Below, one piece after another: positions 1-6,627 of a stretch of DNA of 16,368 nucleotides. How positions within the stretch are numbered: the first letter of the stretch is position 1; every line of letters starts with the position of its first letter. The DNA is from an uncultured Oscillospiraceae bacterium (GTDB taxonomy: Bacteria; Bacillota; Clostridia; Oscillospirales; Oscillospiraceae). The notes beneath the pieces were generated by a model that was not told the origin of the DNA, did no database searches, and saw only the letters and a list, made by a program, of their open reading frames with translations. A program made the translations under genes and the position numbers. The DNA lies in contig CAJOCV010000039.1 of NCBI GenBank assembly GCA_905233785.1, positions 1 to 16,368 of the forward strand, read 5' to 3'.

Positions 1-1292
1 CCCTTGTGGGCAAGGCCGCTCTTGCCGCAGGCCACGATCTGCCAGGAGTGCCCCGGCACACCCGCCGGCCAGCAGCAGGCTTCGATCTGCGAGGTGGGGG
101 TGAGCCAGCTCACATCCCCCACATCGGTGCTGCCGGGAGAGAAGGTGGTGGACGAATAAAGCGGCGGCAGAAAGTCGTTGATGGGCTTCGTGCCGTTTTC
201 CGAGAGCGCCAGCACCTGCTTATGGATCTCTGGATTTTCCTTCGCCCCCTTGATGCCGTCAATGCCGCTGCCGGGGTAGGTTTTCTTCAGCTCCGCGGCG
301 AGGGCATAGTCCTCCGGGGCATATTGGGGAACACCGACCGCCTCCATGTTCGCGTAGAGCACCCTCTCGATGGCGTAATTGGGCAGCAGCTCCGCCGTGC
401 CGTCGATGAAGACGCGCTCAAAGCTCGTCCCGGTCATGAGCGCCGCTCCCCTGGCAATGACGTCCACCCGCGCCTGCAGCTTCACGGAGTCTGCCACCTT
501 GTTCGCGCGCACCATGTACAGCACCGAGGCCTTGGCCTGCACGACGTTGGGCGAAACGCCGCCGGTGTCGGTGATGGCATAGTGGATGCGGCAGTCTGGC
601 GTCATATGCTCGCGCAGAAACTGCACCCCGACGTTCATCAGCTCCACCGCATCCAGCGCGCTGCGCCCGTTGAAGGGGTCGCCCGCCGCGTGGGCGGGGA
701 TGCCGGAGAACTTGTAGAGCACCTGAATGCAGGAGTTGTTCGTGCCGGTCATGGTCTGGTTTGCGTCGCTGGGGTGCCAGCAGAGCGCGGCGTCGAGCTG
801 CTTCCAAAGCCCCTCGCGCGCCATAAAGGCTTTGCCCGCGCCGCCCTCCTCGCCGGGGCAGCCGTAGAAGATCACCGTGCCGGGCTTGCCGCTTTTTTCA
901 AGCCAGGTCTTTACCGCAGCCGCGGCCGCCAGCGAGCCCGCGCCCAGCAGATTATGCCCGCAGCCGTGGCCGCTGCCGCCCGGAACGAGAGGATCGGGCT
1001 TCGTCTCCCCCGCCTTCTGGCTCAAGCCCGAGAGCGCGTCAAACTCGCCCAGAATCCCGATTACCGGCTTCCCGCTGCCGTAAGAGCCGCAGAAGGCCGT
1101 TTCGATCCCGCAGAGCTTTTCCGTCACCGTAAAGCCCAGCTCCCGGAGCTTCTCGCAATAGAGCGCGGCGGAAGCAAATTCCTTCAGGCTCAGCTCCGCC
1201 TGCTCCCAGATCACATTCGCAATGTTTTCAAAATAGGAGGCATGACCGTCAATAAAATCCGCCATGGCCTGCTTCTCAGCAGAAAGCATCAT
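1..1292 (-). CDS. M20 family amidohydrolase, AbgB-like (partial, 3' end off window)
   Basis: This reading frame starts at ATG 1292-1290 and stays open to the left edge, giving about 430 residues against roughly 480 for E. coli AbgB, so the C-terminal tail is missing. The family (M20D, aminobenzoyl-glutamate utilisation subunit B) hydrolyses amide bonds of N-acylated amino acids or small peptides with a di-metal centre in the cytoplasm. Visible hallmarks are GHGCGHN at residues 108-114, giving Cys111 and His113 as likely metal ligands, GCPGEEGG at about 144-151 with the catalytic/ligand glutamates, and PGHSWQIVACGKS near the visible end, all in AbgB form. The start is set by GGAAGGGAG just upstream (about 1296-1304). 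It follows the amino acid importer on the same strand but lies just beyond an intrinsic terminator, so expression may need read-through. A hydrolase for an imported acyl-amino acid or dipeptide is plausible; the exact substrate cannot be read from sequence. Confidence 0.88.
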   Translation of the reverse strand, partial: MMLSAEKQAMADFIDGHASYFENIANVIWEQAELSLKEFASAALYCEKLRELGFTVTEKLCGIETAFCGSYGSGKPVIGILGEFDALSGLSQKAGETKPDPLVPGGSGHGCGHNLLGAGSLAAAAAVKTWLEKSGKPGTVIFYGCPGEEGGAGKAFMAREGLWKQLDAALCWHPSDANQTMTGTNNSCIQVLYKFSGIPAHAAGDPFNGRSALDAVELMNVGVQFLREHMTPDCRIHYAITDTGGVSPNVVQAKASVLYMVRANKVADSVKLQARVDVIARGAALMTGTSFERVFIDGTAELLPNYAIERVLYANMEAVGVPQYAPEDYALAAELKKTYPGSGIDGIKGAKENPEIHKQVLALSENGTKPINDFLPPLYSSTTFSPGSTDVGDVSWLTPTSQIEACCWPAGVPGHSWQIVACGKSGLAHK

Positions 1293-1304
1293 TGTCTCCC
1301 TTCC

Positions 1305-1334
1305 AAAAAACGGGGAGTTTCCTCCCCGTTTTTT
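1305..1334 (-). terminator. Intrinsic terminator between ABC ATPase and amidohydrolase
   Basis: Stem CGGGGAG (1311-1317) pairs with CTCCCCG (1322-1328) around a 4-nt loop, extended by an A-run (1305-1310) facing a T-run (1329-1334). Read on the minus strand it is a GC hairpin followed by TTTTTT, directly after the ATPase stop codon at 1337-1339. The T-run ends only 12 nt before the amidohydrolase ATG and touches its ribosome binding site. The A/T tracts would allow some activity in either direction. Confidence 0.85.
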
Positions 1335-1336
1335 CA

Positions 1337-2101
1337 TTATAATACTTTTGACAGGAAATCCTGCAGCCTCGGGTTCTGCGGATGGTTGAAGATCGCGTCG
1401 GGCGTTCCTTCCTCCAGAAGCTTGCCGTCCGCCATGAACAGGACGCGGTTGCCCACTTCGCGGGCAAAGCCCATCTCGTGGGTCACCACCACCATGGTCA
1501 TGCCCTGCTGCGCAAGGCGCTTCATGACATCCAGCACCTCGCCCACCATCTCGGGGTCAAGCGCGGAGGTCGGCTCGTCAAAGAGCATCACGTCCGGCTC
1601 CATCGCGAGCGCCCGCACGATGGCGACACGCTGCTTCTGACCGCCGGAGAGCTGAATGGGATAGGCGTTCGCTCTGTCCTTGAGTCCGACGCGATCCAGC
1701 AGCTCCAGCGCCTTCTTTTCCGCCTCGGCCTGCGATACGCCCCTGACCTTCATGGGTGCCAGGGTCATGTTCTGCAGGATCGTCTTGTGGGGGAATAGAT
1801 TAAAGTGCTGAAAGACCATGCCCATCTTCTGCCGGTGCCGGTCGATGTTCAGCTTCTTGCCGTCCGGGCCCTTTTTCTGGGTAATATCTACACCCTCGAA
1901 GATAATGCTTCCGGAGGTGGGCACCTCCAGCAGATTCAGCGAGCGCAGAAAGGTGGATTTTCCGGAGCCGGAGGGGCCGATGATCACCATCACATCGCCC
2001 TTGTTGATGTCCACGCTCACATCGTCGAGCGCCTTGATGGCCTCGCCGTTATAGTATTTTTTGAGGTTTTTGACCTCAATCAGCTTATCGGATGTCGCCA
2101 C
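1337..2101 (-). CDS. Polar amino acid ABC transporter ATP-binding protein (GlnQ/HisP type)
   Basis: This 254-residue ATPase energises uptake of a polar amino acid at the inner face of the membrane. It has Walker A GPSGSGKS (residues 42-49), Q-loop Gln98, signature LSGGQ (151-155), Walker B VMLFD (171-175) with catalytic Glu176, and switch His208 in VVTHEM. The whole domain has the GlnQ pattern, including the FQHFNLFPHKT segment, and the length is normal for the family. I chose GTG at 2101-2099 because AGGAGG stands seven bases upstream; an upstream in-frame extension would lie inside the permease gene and lacks homologous sequence. The start overlaps the end of the permease gene by 17 bp, which suggests translational coupling. 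The terminator at 1305-1334 follows. The TATAAT at 1336-1341 overlaps the stop codon but has no convincing -35, so I do not call a promoter there. Confidence 0.95.
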   Translation of the reverse strand: MATSDKLIEVKNLKKYYNGEAIKALDDVSVDINKGDVMVIIGPSGSGKSTFLRSLNLLEVPTSGSIIFEGVDITQKKGPDGKKLNIDRHRQKMGMVFQHFNLFPHKTILQNMTLAPMKVRGVSQAEAEKKALELLDRVGLKDRANAYPIQLSGGQKQRVAIVRALAMEPDVMLFDEPTSALDPEMVGEVLDVMKRLAQQGMTMVVVTHEMGFAREVGNRVLFMADGKLLEEGTPDAIFNHPQNPRLQDFLSKVL

Positions 2102-2774
2102 GACGCAGCCTCCTCTCAAAGAATCCCAGCAGCTTGGTGAGAATGAAGGTAAGCACAAAGTACACCACCGCCACCATGATGAGCGGCTCCATGGTCAGAT
2201 AGGTCGTGCCCTTGATGAGCAGGCACTGAGTCATCAGATCGCCGATGAAGAAGGTGGAGGCCAGCGAAGTGTCCTTGACGATCATGATAAACTCGTTGCC
2301 GAGAGCCGGCAGTATATTCTTGATGGCCTGGGGCAGAATGATCTCCGTCATGGTCTGGCGGGAGCTGAGGCCGAGGCTTCGCGCCGCCTCGGTCTGGCCG
2401 ATGTCAACCGCCTGGATGCCGGAGCGGATGATCTCGGAAACATAGGCCGCGCTGTTGCAGACAAGCGCGATGGCCACACAGAGGTACTGCTTGCGGTTTA
2501 AAAACGGGATGAGCTGGGGCAGGGCGAAGTAGAACAGATAGAGCTGCAGCAGCATGGGCGTGCCGCGGATGATCTCGGTATAGATTGCGGCGATCCACTT
2601 GAAGGGAGGGAACTTGGACATGCGCAGCAGCGCGATCAGAGAACCCAGGATTGCGCCGACCGCGACCGTGATGGCTGCCAGTGAAAGCGTGTAGCCCATA
2701 CCGGTGAGCAGGAACTTGTCCCAGTATTTGATCGTCAGCTTGATGATGTTCTGACCGATAGTTGCAAAATTCAT
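2085..2774 (-). CDS. Polar amino acid ABC transporter permease (HisM/GlnP family)
   Basis: This 229-residue integral membrane protein forms the translocation channel of the importer. Hydrophobic segments lie at about residues 22-50, 62-90, 97-116 and 190-215. The EAA-loop that docks on the ATPase is at about 129-149 (EAARSLGLSSRQTMTEIILP), and the RGTPMLLQL segment at 70-78 is typical of HisMQ/GlnP permeases. ATG at 2774 is preceded by GAGGAG at short spacing; a GTG four codons upstream (2786) is an alternative start in the same frame, but it would overlap the ribosome binding site. Only one permease gene is present, so a homodimer is expected. A 10-bp hairpin lies between this gene and the receptor gene. 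Confidence 0.94.
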   Translation of the reverse strand: MNFATIGQNIIKLTIKYWDKFLLTGMGYTLSLAAITVAVGAILGSLIALLRMSKFPPFKWIAAIYTEIIRGTPMLLQLYLFYFALPQLIPFLNRKQYLCVAIALVCNSAAYVSEIIRSGIQAVDIGQTEAARSLGLSSRQTMTEIILPQAIKNILPALGNEFIMIVKDTSLASTFFIGDLMTQCLLIKGTTYLTMEPLIMVAVVYFVLTFILTKLLGFFERRLRRGDIR

Positions 2775-2792
2775 ATGTCTCCTCACAGACGG

Positions 2793-2818
2793 CGGGGCGC
2801 TTCCTTCGAAGCGCCCCG
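2793..2818 (-). other. Intercistronic stem-loop between receptor and permease genes
   Basis: CGGGGCGCTT (2793-2802) and AAGCGCCCCG (2809-2818) form a perfect 10-bp GC-rich stem with a 6-nt loop. No T-run follows on the minus strand, so it is not a classical terminator. Its place after the receptor gene of an ABC operon matches hairpins known to stabilise receptor mRNA or to lower downstream expression, so the receptor is made in excess over the membrane proteins. That role here is inferred. Confidence 0.75.
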
Positions 2819-2838
2819 GTTATGTTTGCTTCCTGTGC

Positions 2839-3690
2839 TTAATCCAGGCTGACCTCGATAGCGCTGGCACTCTCAGCGATCTCCAGAGCCTCGTTGTACC
2901 AGGTGTCGTAGTAGCCGGCGGCGTAGGCTTTGGCGAGCGCGGCGTTGATGGCGTCGAGCAGATCCTTCTCACCCTTGTGGATCAGGATGACGTTGGCCTC
3001 AAACTCCTCCGCCACGTCAAACTGCCAGCTGCACTTCACAAGGCCGGGGTGATTGGCGATGATCTGGGTGCCGTTGCCGTCCGCCACGGCCAGGGCTTCG
3101 ATGTTGCCGGTCTCAAGCTCCAGCACGCCGACGCCGATCTCACCGATGGTGTAGGCCTTGGCGTTGGGAAGCTGAGAGGTGACGAGATCCATCTGCAGGG
3201 AGGCGTTCTGCGCGCCGACGGTGGCGCCGTCAAAATCCTCGGGCTTGGTGTACTTCTCGGCGTCCTCGGCACGAATCAGCAGCACTTGCTCGGTCTCGTT
3301 GTCGCCGGCGTAGTAGTAATCGGACAGCTCGTAGTTCTCGGCACGGCTTTCGGTCCAGCTGTAGCCGGAGATGGAGACGGGGATGTTGCCGGTGGAAACG
3401 GCGGTCTGGCAGGCGTCAAAGCTCATGGCCTGGATCTCAAGCTGTACGCCCAGCTCCTCGGCGAGGTACTTGGCCAGGGTCACGTCAAAGCCGACATAGG
3501 AGTCCTGCCCTTCCTTGGAGGAGTCCACAAACTCCATGGGGCTGAAGTCGGGAGACAGCGCCACGGTCAGCTTGCCGCTCTTTTTGATTTCATCGAGCGC
3601 AGTGTTCTCTTTCGGCGCGCCGCAAGCCGCCAGTGCCACGACCATCGTTAAGGCCAGCAGCATGCACAAAGCTTTCTTCATGTTTTTCAT
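2839..3690 (-). CDS. Amino acid ABC transporter substrate-binding lipoprotein (SBP family 3)
   Basis: This 283-residue receptor begins with a lipoprotein signal: a lysine-containing N-terminus, a hydrophobic core at residues 7-20 and lipobox LAAC with lipidated Cys23. The mature part has the periplasmic-binding-protein 3 fold: GKLTVALSPDFSPMEF (39-54), VGFDVTLAKYLAEELG (66-81), Arg116 in TESRAENYELSDYYY as the expected alpha-carboxylate ligand, the GATVGAQNASLQ segment (155-166), and Asp204 in EALAVADG as a likely amino-group contact. The specific amino acid cannot be deduced. I chose ATG 3690 because GAGGG stands eight bases upstream; the in-frame GTG at 3705 lies at that ribosome binding site. 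It is the first gene of the importer operon and has its own promoter at 3746-3774. The C-terminal AESASAIEVSLD tail is slightly longer than in many relatives. Confidence 0.94.
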   Translation of the reverse strand: MKNMKKALCMLLALTMVVALAACGAPKENTALDEIKKSGKLTVALSPDFSPMEFVDSSKEGQDSYVGFDVTLAKYLAEELGVQLEIQAMSFDACQTAVSTGNIPVSISGYSWTESRAENYELSDYYYAGDNETEQVLLIRAEDAEKYTKPEDFDGATVGAQNASLQMDLVTSQLPNAKAYTIGEIGVGVLELETGNIEALAVADGNGTQIIANHPGLVKCSWQFDVAEEFEANVILIHKGEKDLLDAINAALAKAYAAGYYDTWYNEALEIAESASAIEVSLD

Positions 3691-3740
3691 ATCATTTGCC
3701 CTCACAATTCGTCAGATTTAATAAATTATCCTTGGGACGG

Positions 3741-3757
3741 TTGTGATAATAGCACAA
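3741..3757. promoter_or_regulatory. 17-bp dyad overlapping the -10 of the amino acid importer (putative operator)
   Basis: TTGTGATAATAGCACAA is a near-perfect palindrome: the TTGTG/CACAA arms match and the inner bases match except one pair and the centre. It covers the -10 hexamer (3746-3751) of the importer promoter, the classical place for a repressor. The regulator is unknown and no regulator gene is in the window. Confidence 0.5.
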
Positions 3758-3774
3758 GGAGCTGGTAAAGTCAA
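3746..3774 (-). promoter_or_regulatory. Sigma-A-type promoter of the amino acid importer operon
   Basis: On the minus strand, -35 TTGACT (3769-3774) and -10 TATTAT (3746-3751) are separated by exactly 17 bases. Transcription would start near 3739, about 50 nt before the receptor ATG. Each hexamer matches the consensus at five of six positions. Confidence 0.75.
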
Positions 3775-3840
3775 GCATTTTTTGAAAAAATATTCACTAA
3801 TATTTATTTTCAGGCTTATTTCTATTCTAAAATTCATATT

Positions 3841-3902
3841 ATATGCATTTTAGGTGCATAATCCGTGAATATCTCACAGCTTATGCACCTATTTTTGCAT
3901 AT
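3841..3902. repeat. Long inverted repeat made of two smaller palindromes
   Basis: The left arm (3841-3861) and right arm (3881-3902) are nearly exact inverted copies. Each arm is also a dyad on its own: TATGCA..TGCATA at 3842-3860 and again at 3882-3901. Between them, GTGA and TCAC form a further small stem. The right arm ends on the stop codon of the metal permease gene (3902-3904). It could be a terminator for that operon, although no T-run follows, or two operator sites upstream of the divergently placed amino acid promoter on the same strand. The rest of the 3706-3901 gap is AT-rich and holds no gene. Confidence 0.7.
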
Positions 3903-4711
3903 CAGCGGCGTTTTCCCGCAAGGGAAAAAACGGCAAAGGCAAGCAAATTGACCGCCACAATGCTTGCGCCGGTGGGTGTTTCCAGAAAATATGAGGCGAC
4001 AGCGCCCGCAAGAAAGCAGCCGACCGACACCGCGGCCGCCGTCAACACGACGCCGCGAAAGCTTCTGCAGACGCGCATGGCGGAGAGTGCCGGGAAGATG
4101 ATGAGGCTTGAAATCAGCAGCGCACCCATCATACGCATCCCAAGCACCACGGTGATAGCCGTCAGAACAGCAAGCAGGGTGTTATAAGCTTCCGTTCTGG
4201 TACCGGTGGCTTTGGCAAAGCTCTCGTCAAAGGTCACGGCAAACAGTCGGGGGTAAAAGGCAATAAACAAGGCCAGCACGCAAACGGAGAGGATGACGCT
4301 CAGCACGGTGTCTGTTCGGCTCAGGGAGAGGATGGAGCCGAACATATAGCTTGAGACCTCGGTGTTCATACCCGTAGTCACAGAAACGCTGATCACGCCG
4401 ATGGCAAGGGCGCTCGAGGAAATGAGCGCAATGGCGGCGTCGCCCTTGATTTTTTTATTCTCGCTCAGCCGCAGCAGAAGCACCGCCGTGACAATCACCA
4501 CCGGTACCGCCACCGCGAGGGGGGCAAGGTGCAGCGCCGAAGCAATGGCGAGCGCCCCGAAGCCCACATGGCTCAAGCCGTCGCCGATCATGGAATAGCG
4601 CTTCAAAACCAGACTCACGCCGAGCAGCGCCGCGCACAGGCTCACCAGCACGCCCACCAGCAGCGCTCGCTGCATGAAGTGATAGGACAGCATTTGTACG
4701 ATCTCGTTCAT
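3902..4711 (-). CDS. znuB: Zinc/manganese ABC transporter permease (ABC-3 family)
   Basis: This 269-residue polytopic membrane protein is the channel subunit of a metal importer of the ZnuB/AdcB/TroC family. About eight or nine hydrophobic segments are visible. The family region GDGLSHVGFGALAIA lies at about residues 43-57, and ALLISSLIIFPALSAM near 198-213 is the conserved segment contacting the ATPase. The end is short and basic (AGKRR). ATG at 4711 overlaps the ATPase stop codon in ATGA, and GGGAGG lies nine bases upstream of the start. Third gene of receptor-ATPase-permease; metal preference (zinc or manganese) is not certain from the permease. Confidence 0.94.
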   Translation of the reverse strand: MNEIVQMLSYHFMQRALLVGVLVSLCAALLGVSLVLKRYSMIGDGLSHVGFGALAIASALHLAPLAVAVPVVIVTAVLLLRLSENKKIKGDAAIALISSSALAIGVISVSVTTGMNTEVSSYMFGSILSLSRTDTVLSVILSVCVLALFIAFYPRLFAVTFDESFAKATGTRTEAYNTLLAVLTAITVVLGMRMMGALLISSLIIFPALSAMRVCRSFRGVVLTAAAVSVGCFLAGAVASYFLETPTGASIVAVNLLAFAVFSLAGKRR

Positions 4712-5415
4712 GATCTGCCGCCTCCCAGAAAACGCCTGGCCAGGCTGCTCTCCTTATAAGCGGCGGAGGTGCCGAAGAACAGCTGCTCATGCCCGAGATG
4801 CAGGATGTGCGTTGCGTAGCGCACGGCGGCGTGAATGTCGTGGGAAACCATGATGACCGTGATGTTGTCGCAGAGGTTTACGAGCTTGATGAGGTTATAC
4901 AGCTCCCCCGTTGCGATCGGGTCAAGCCCTGTCACCGGCTCATCGAGCAGCAGAAGCTTCTTCGTGGCGCAGAGGGCTCTCGCCAGCAGCACCCGCTGCT
5001 GTTGGCCGCCGGAGAGCTCCTGATAGCTTTTGTCCCTCAGTTCTTCGATGCCCATGCGCTCGATATTTCTTTCGGCGCAAGCGCGATCGGCGGCGTTGTA
5101 GCGAAGCCTGGAGCCCAGCGTGTTTAAACAGCCGGAGAGCACAACCTCCCATACGCTTGCGGGGAAATCGCGCTGAATCTGGGTCTGCTGCGGCAGATAC
5201 CCGATCTCGGTGCTCTTGAGCCCATCGCCAAAGCGGATTCTCCCCTTTTCCGGCGTCTTGAGGCCGAGCAGTCCCTTGATGAGCGTCGATTTGCCGGAGC
5301 CGTTCTCCCCCACCACGCAGAGGTAGTCCCCCGCGCTCAGCGAAAAGTTAACGCCCTCCAGCACCGTGGCGCCGTCGTAGCCGAAGGACAGATTCTCACA
5401 TTGCAGAATGGCCAT
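4708..5415 (-). CDS. znuC: Zinc/manganese ABC transporter ATP-binding protein
   Basis: This 235-residue ATPase powers the metal importer. It shows Walker A GENGSGKS (residues 36-43), Q-loop Gln76 in GYLPQQ, signature LSGGQ (134-138), Walker B LLLLD (154-158) with Glu159, and switch His192 in VSHD. The GYLPQQTQIQRDFP segment and the H-loop context are typical of ZnuC/AdcC. ATG 5415 shares one base with the receptor stop codon (TGATG), with AAAGGAGG ten bases upstream; an in-frame extension to 5445 would lie within the receptor gene and is not needed for the domain. Tight overlap at both ends implies co-translation of the operon. Confidence 0.95.
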   Translation of the reverse strand: MAILQCENLSFGYDGATVLEGVNFSLSAGDYLCVVGENGSGKSTLIKGLLGLKTPEKGRIRFGDGLKSTEIGYLPQQTQIQRDFPASVWEVVLSGCLNTLGSRLRYNAADRACAERNIERMGIEELRDKSYQELSGGQQQRVLLARALCATKKLLLLDEPVTGLDPIATGELYNLIKLVNLCDNITVIMVSHDIHAAVRYATHILHLGHEQLFFGTSAAYKESSLARRFLGGGRS

Positions 5416-6350
5416 CAGCCCAGAGCCTCCTTTAGGGAAACACAATTTTGCCGCATCAACGCCAGATAGCTTGCGCCGTTTTGGAGCTCATCGGCGGAGA
5501 TGTTGTGACAGGAGTGGAACAGCAGCTTTTCGCATCCGGTGTCCTCACAGATCATGTCCGCCATTTTTTCGTTGGAGAACTCAATATAAAACACAGCGGG
5601 AAGCCCTTGCTCCCGCACCCGGTCGATCAAAAAGCTCACGGTTTTGGCAGAGGGCTCGGTGTCCTCCGCGCAGCCCGGAAAAGCCGCAAAGTATTCCAGG
5701 CCGTACTCCTCCACGAAGTAGCGCGCCGGGAAGCGGTCGGCAAAGACCACGGTCTGAAAGCGCCCCTTGTCCACGATTTCGCGGAAGCTCTCGTCCAGCG
5801 CCTTCAGCTCCTCCGTGTAAGCGGCGAGGTTTGCGCGGTATGTGCTCTCCCCTTCCGGGTCAAGCTCGCAGAGGGCGTCGCAGAGCGCTTCACAGATCAG
5901 GATCGCGTTTTTCGGAGAAGTCCAGACATGCTCGTCATATTCCGGTCCGTCCTCCTCTTCCTCCTGTGCGCTTTCCTGCATTCCCTCCTTCGTTTCCTCC
6001 TCCAGCGCCTCCACGCAGTCGAGCATGGAGAGGGTGCGCAGCTTCTCCCCGCTTTCGAGGAACTGCTCCACCCAGGCCTCGGATTCGCCGCCGTTATAGA
6101 AAAAGAGGTCGGCAGATTGCACGCGCACCATGTCCTTCGCGGTGGGTTCAAAGCTGTGCAGCTCAGTCCCCGGCGGAACGATCAGCGTCACCTGCACCCG
6201 GTCGCCGCCGATCACACGGGCAAAGTCATAGGCGGGAAAGAGCGTCGTCACAACGGAGAGTCCTTCTCCTTCCCAGTCTGTTGCCTCTCCACAGGCACAG
6301 AAGTTTATACAAAGCAGCATTGCAAGCAGAATCAGGATCGTTTTTTTCAT
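5415..6350 (-). CDS. znuA: Zinc-type ABC transporter substrate-binding lipoprotein (ZnuA/AdcA family, variant site)
   Basis: This 311-residue receptor captures a divalent metal outside the membrane. An N-terminal hydrophobic signal is followed by a FCAC lipobox with likely lipidated Cys20. Family features are VVTTLFPAYDFARVIGG (33-49), His65 in ELHSFEPTAKDM, His141 in YDEHVWTSPKNA, and the C-terminal half with FPGCAEDTEPS (224-234). Two departures stand out. The loop usually rich in histidine is here acidic (about 114-140, many Glu/Asp and no His), and the place where ZnuA/TroA proteins carry a third metal histidine reads FADRF, with Ala204. Other possible ligands are Glu257, His279 and His282 in HSCHN. 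ATG 6350 has GGAG seven bases upstream. First gene of the importer operon; a MITE-like element lies between it and the promoter at 6536-6564. Confidence 0.9.
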   Translation of the reverse strand: MKKTILILLAMLLCINFCACGEATDWEGEGLSVVTTLFPAYDFARVIGGDRVQVTLIVPPGTELHSFEPTAKDMVRVQSADLFFYNGGESEAWVEQFLESGEKLRTLSMLDCVEALEEETKEGMQESAQEEEEDGPEYDEHVWTSPKNAILICEALCDALCELDPEGESTYRANLAAYTEELKALDESFREIVDKGRFQTVVFADRFPARYFVEEYGLEYFAAFPGCAEDTEPSAKTVSFLIDRVREQGLPAVFYIEFSNEKMADMICEDTGCEKLLFHSCHNISADELQNGASYLALMRQNCVSLKEALG

Positions 6351-6365
6351 TTTCTCACTCCAATC

Positions 6366-6533
6366 TTAAGGCAATACCGCATAATACGGCAAGAGCAGAT
6401 TCCGAGAAAAACCGAGTTCTGATGATGGCACTCATTGAGCAGGAATACTTTGTGTATTTCAAGAAAAAGTGACGAAATCAGGGCGCGGTTTTTCCGGAAG
6501 ATGCCGCAGGCGTATTGTGCGGTGTTGCCTTAA
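6366..6533 (+). mobile_element. MITE-like palindromic element, copy 1 (complete)
   Basis: This 168-bp element has 23-bp terminal inverted repeats (6366-6388 and 6511-6533), both beginning with TTAAGGCAA; they differ at two positions, both of which become G-U pairs in RNA. Inner arms also pair (ATTCCGAGAAAAACCG against CGGTTTTTCCGGAA), and the tip has AATAC..GTATT, so the whole unit can fold into one long hairpin. It encodes no protein. TTAA stands at both outer edges and could be a duplicated target or part of the repeat. A near-identical inverted copy lies at 12025-12170. No transposase is present, so it would move only in trans. Confidence 0.85.
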
Positions 6534-6535
6534 TT

Positions 6536-6564
6536 ACTATACTGAAAAGTTTTCGGTTGGTCAA
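6536..6564 (-). promoter_or_regulatory. Promoter of the metal importer operon
   Basis: On the minus strand, -35 TTGACC (6559-6564) and -10 TATAGT (6536-6541) are 17 bases apart, each matching five of six consensus positions. The start would fall near 6529, just inside the MITE-like element. A small dyad GAAAAGTTTTC (6544-6554) lies in the spacer and might be a regulator site, but this is weak. No clear Zur box is seen. Confidence 0.68.
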
Positions 6565-6573
6565 GTCTAATGC

Positions 6574-6602
6574 TTCTCAAATCAAAAAATCTGTGCTAAA
6601 AT
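6574..6602 (+). promoter_or_regulatory. Promoter of the LOG-family gene
   Basis: The extended -10 TGCTAAAAT (hexamer 6597-6602) has a 17-base spacer to -35 TTCTCA (6574-6579). Transcription would begin near 6609, leaving a leader of about 20 nt with AGGAG before the ATG at 6628. It diverges from the metal importer promoter in the same short spacer. Confidence 0.6.
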
Positions 6603-6627
6603 CAGAAAAAACACAGGAGAATATGCA

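Noticed and set aside
6..1640. A 544-codon plus-strand frame across the amidohydrolase and ATPase genes
   Set aside because: The opposite strand encodes proteins with full family motifs and ribosome sites; this frame has neither.
2793..2818. Intrinsic terminator between amino acid receptor and permease
   Set aside because: The stem is strong but no T-run follows on the minus strand, and the permease must be co-expressed with the receptor.
5408..6472. Plus-strand frames of 324-354 codons over the metal receptor gene
   Set aside because: They are arginine/serine/proline-rich antisense shadows of the receptor gene and run into the MITE-like element.
6511..6542. Plus-strand promoter reaching from the MITE-like edge (TTGTGC) to TATACT for the LOG gene
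   Set aside because: The -35 matches only three positions, and the extended -10 pair at 6574-6602 is closer and better.
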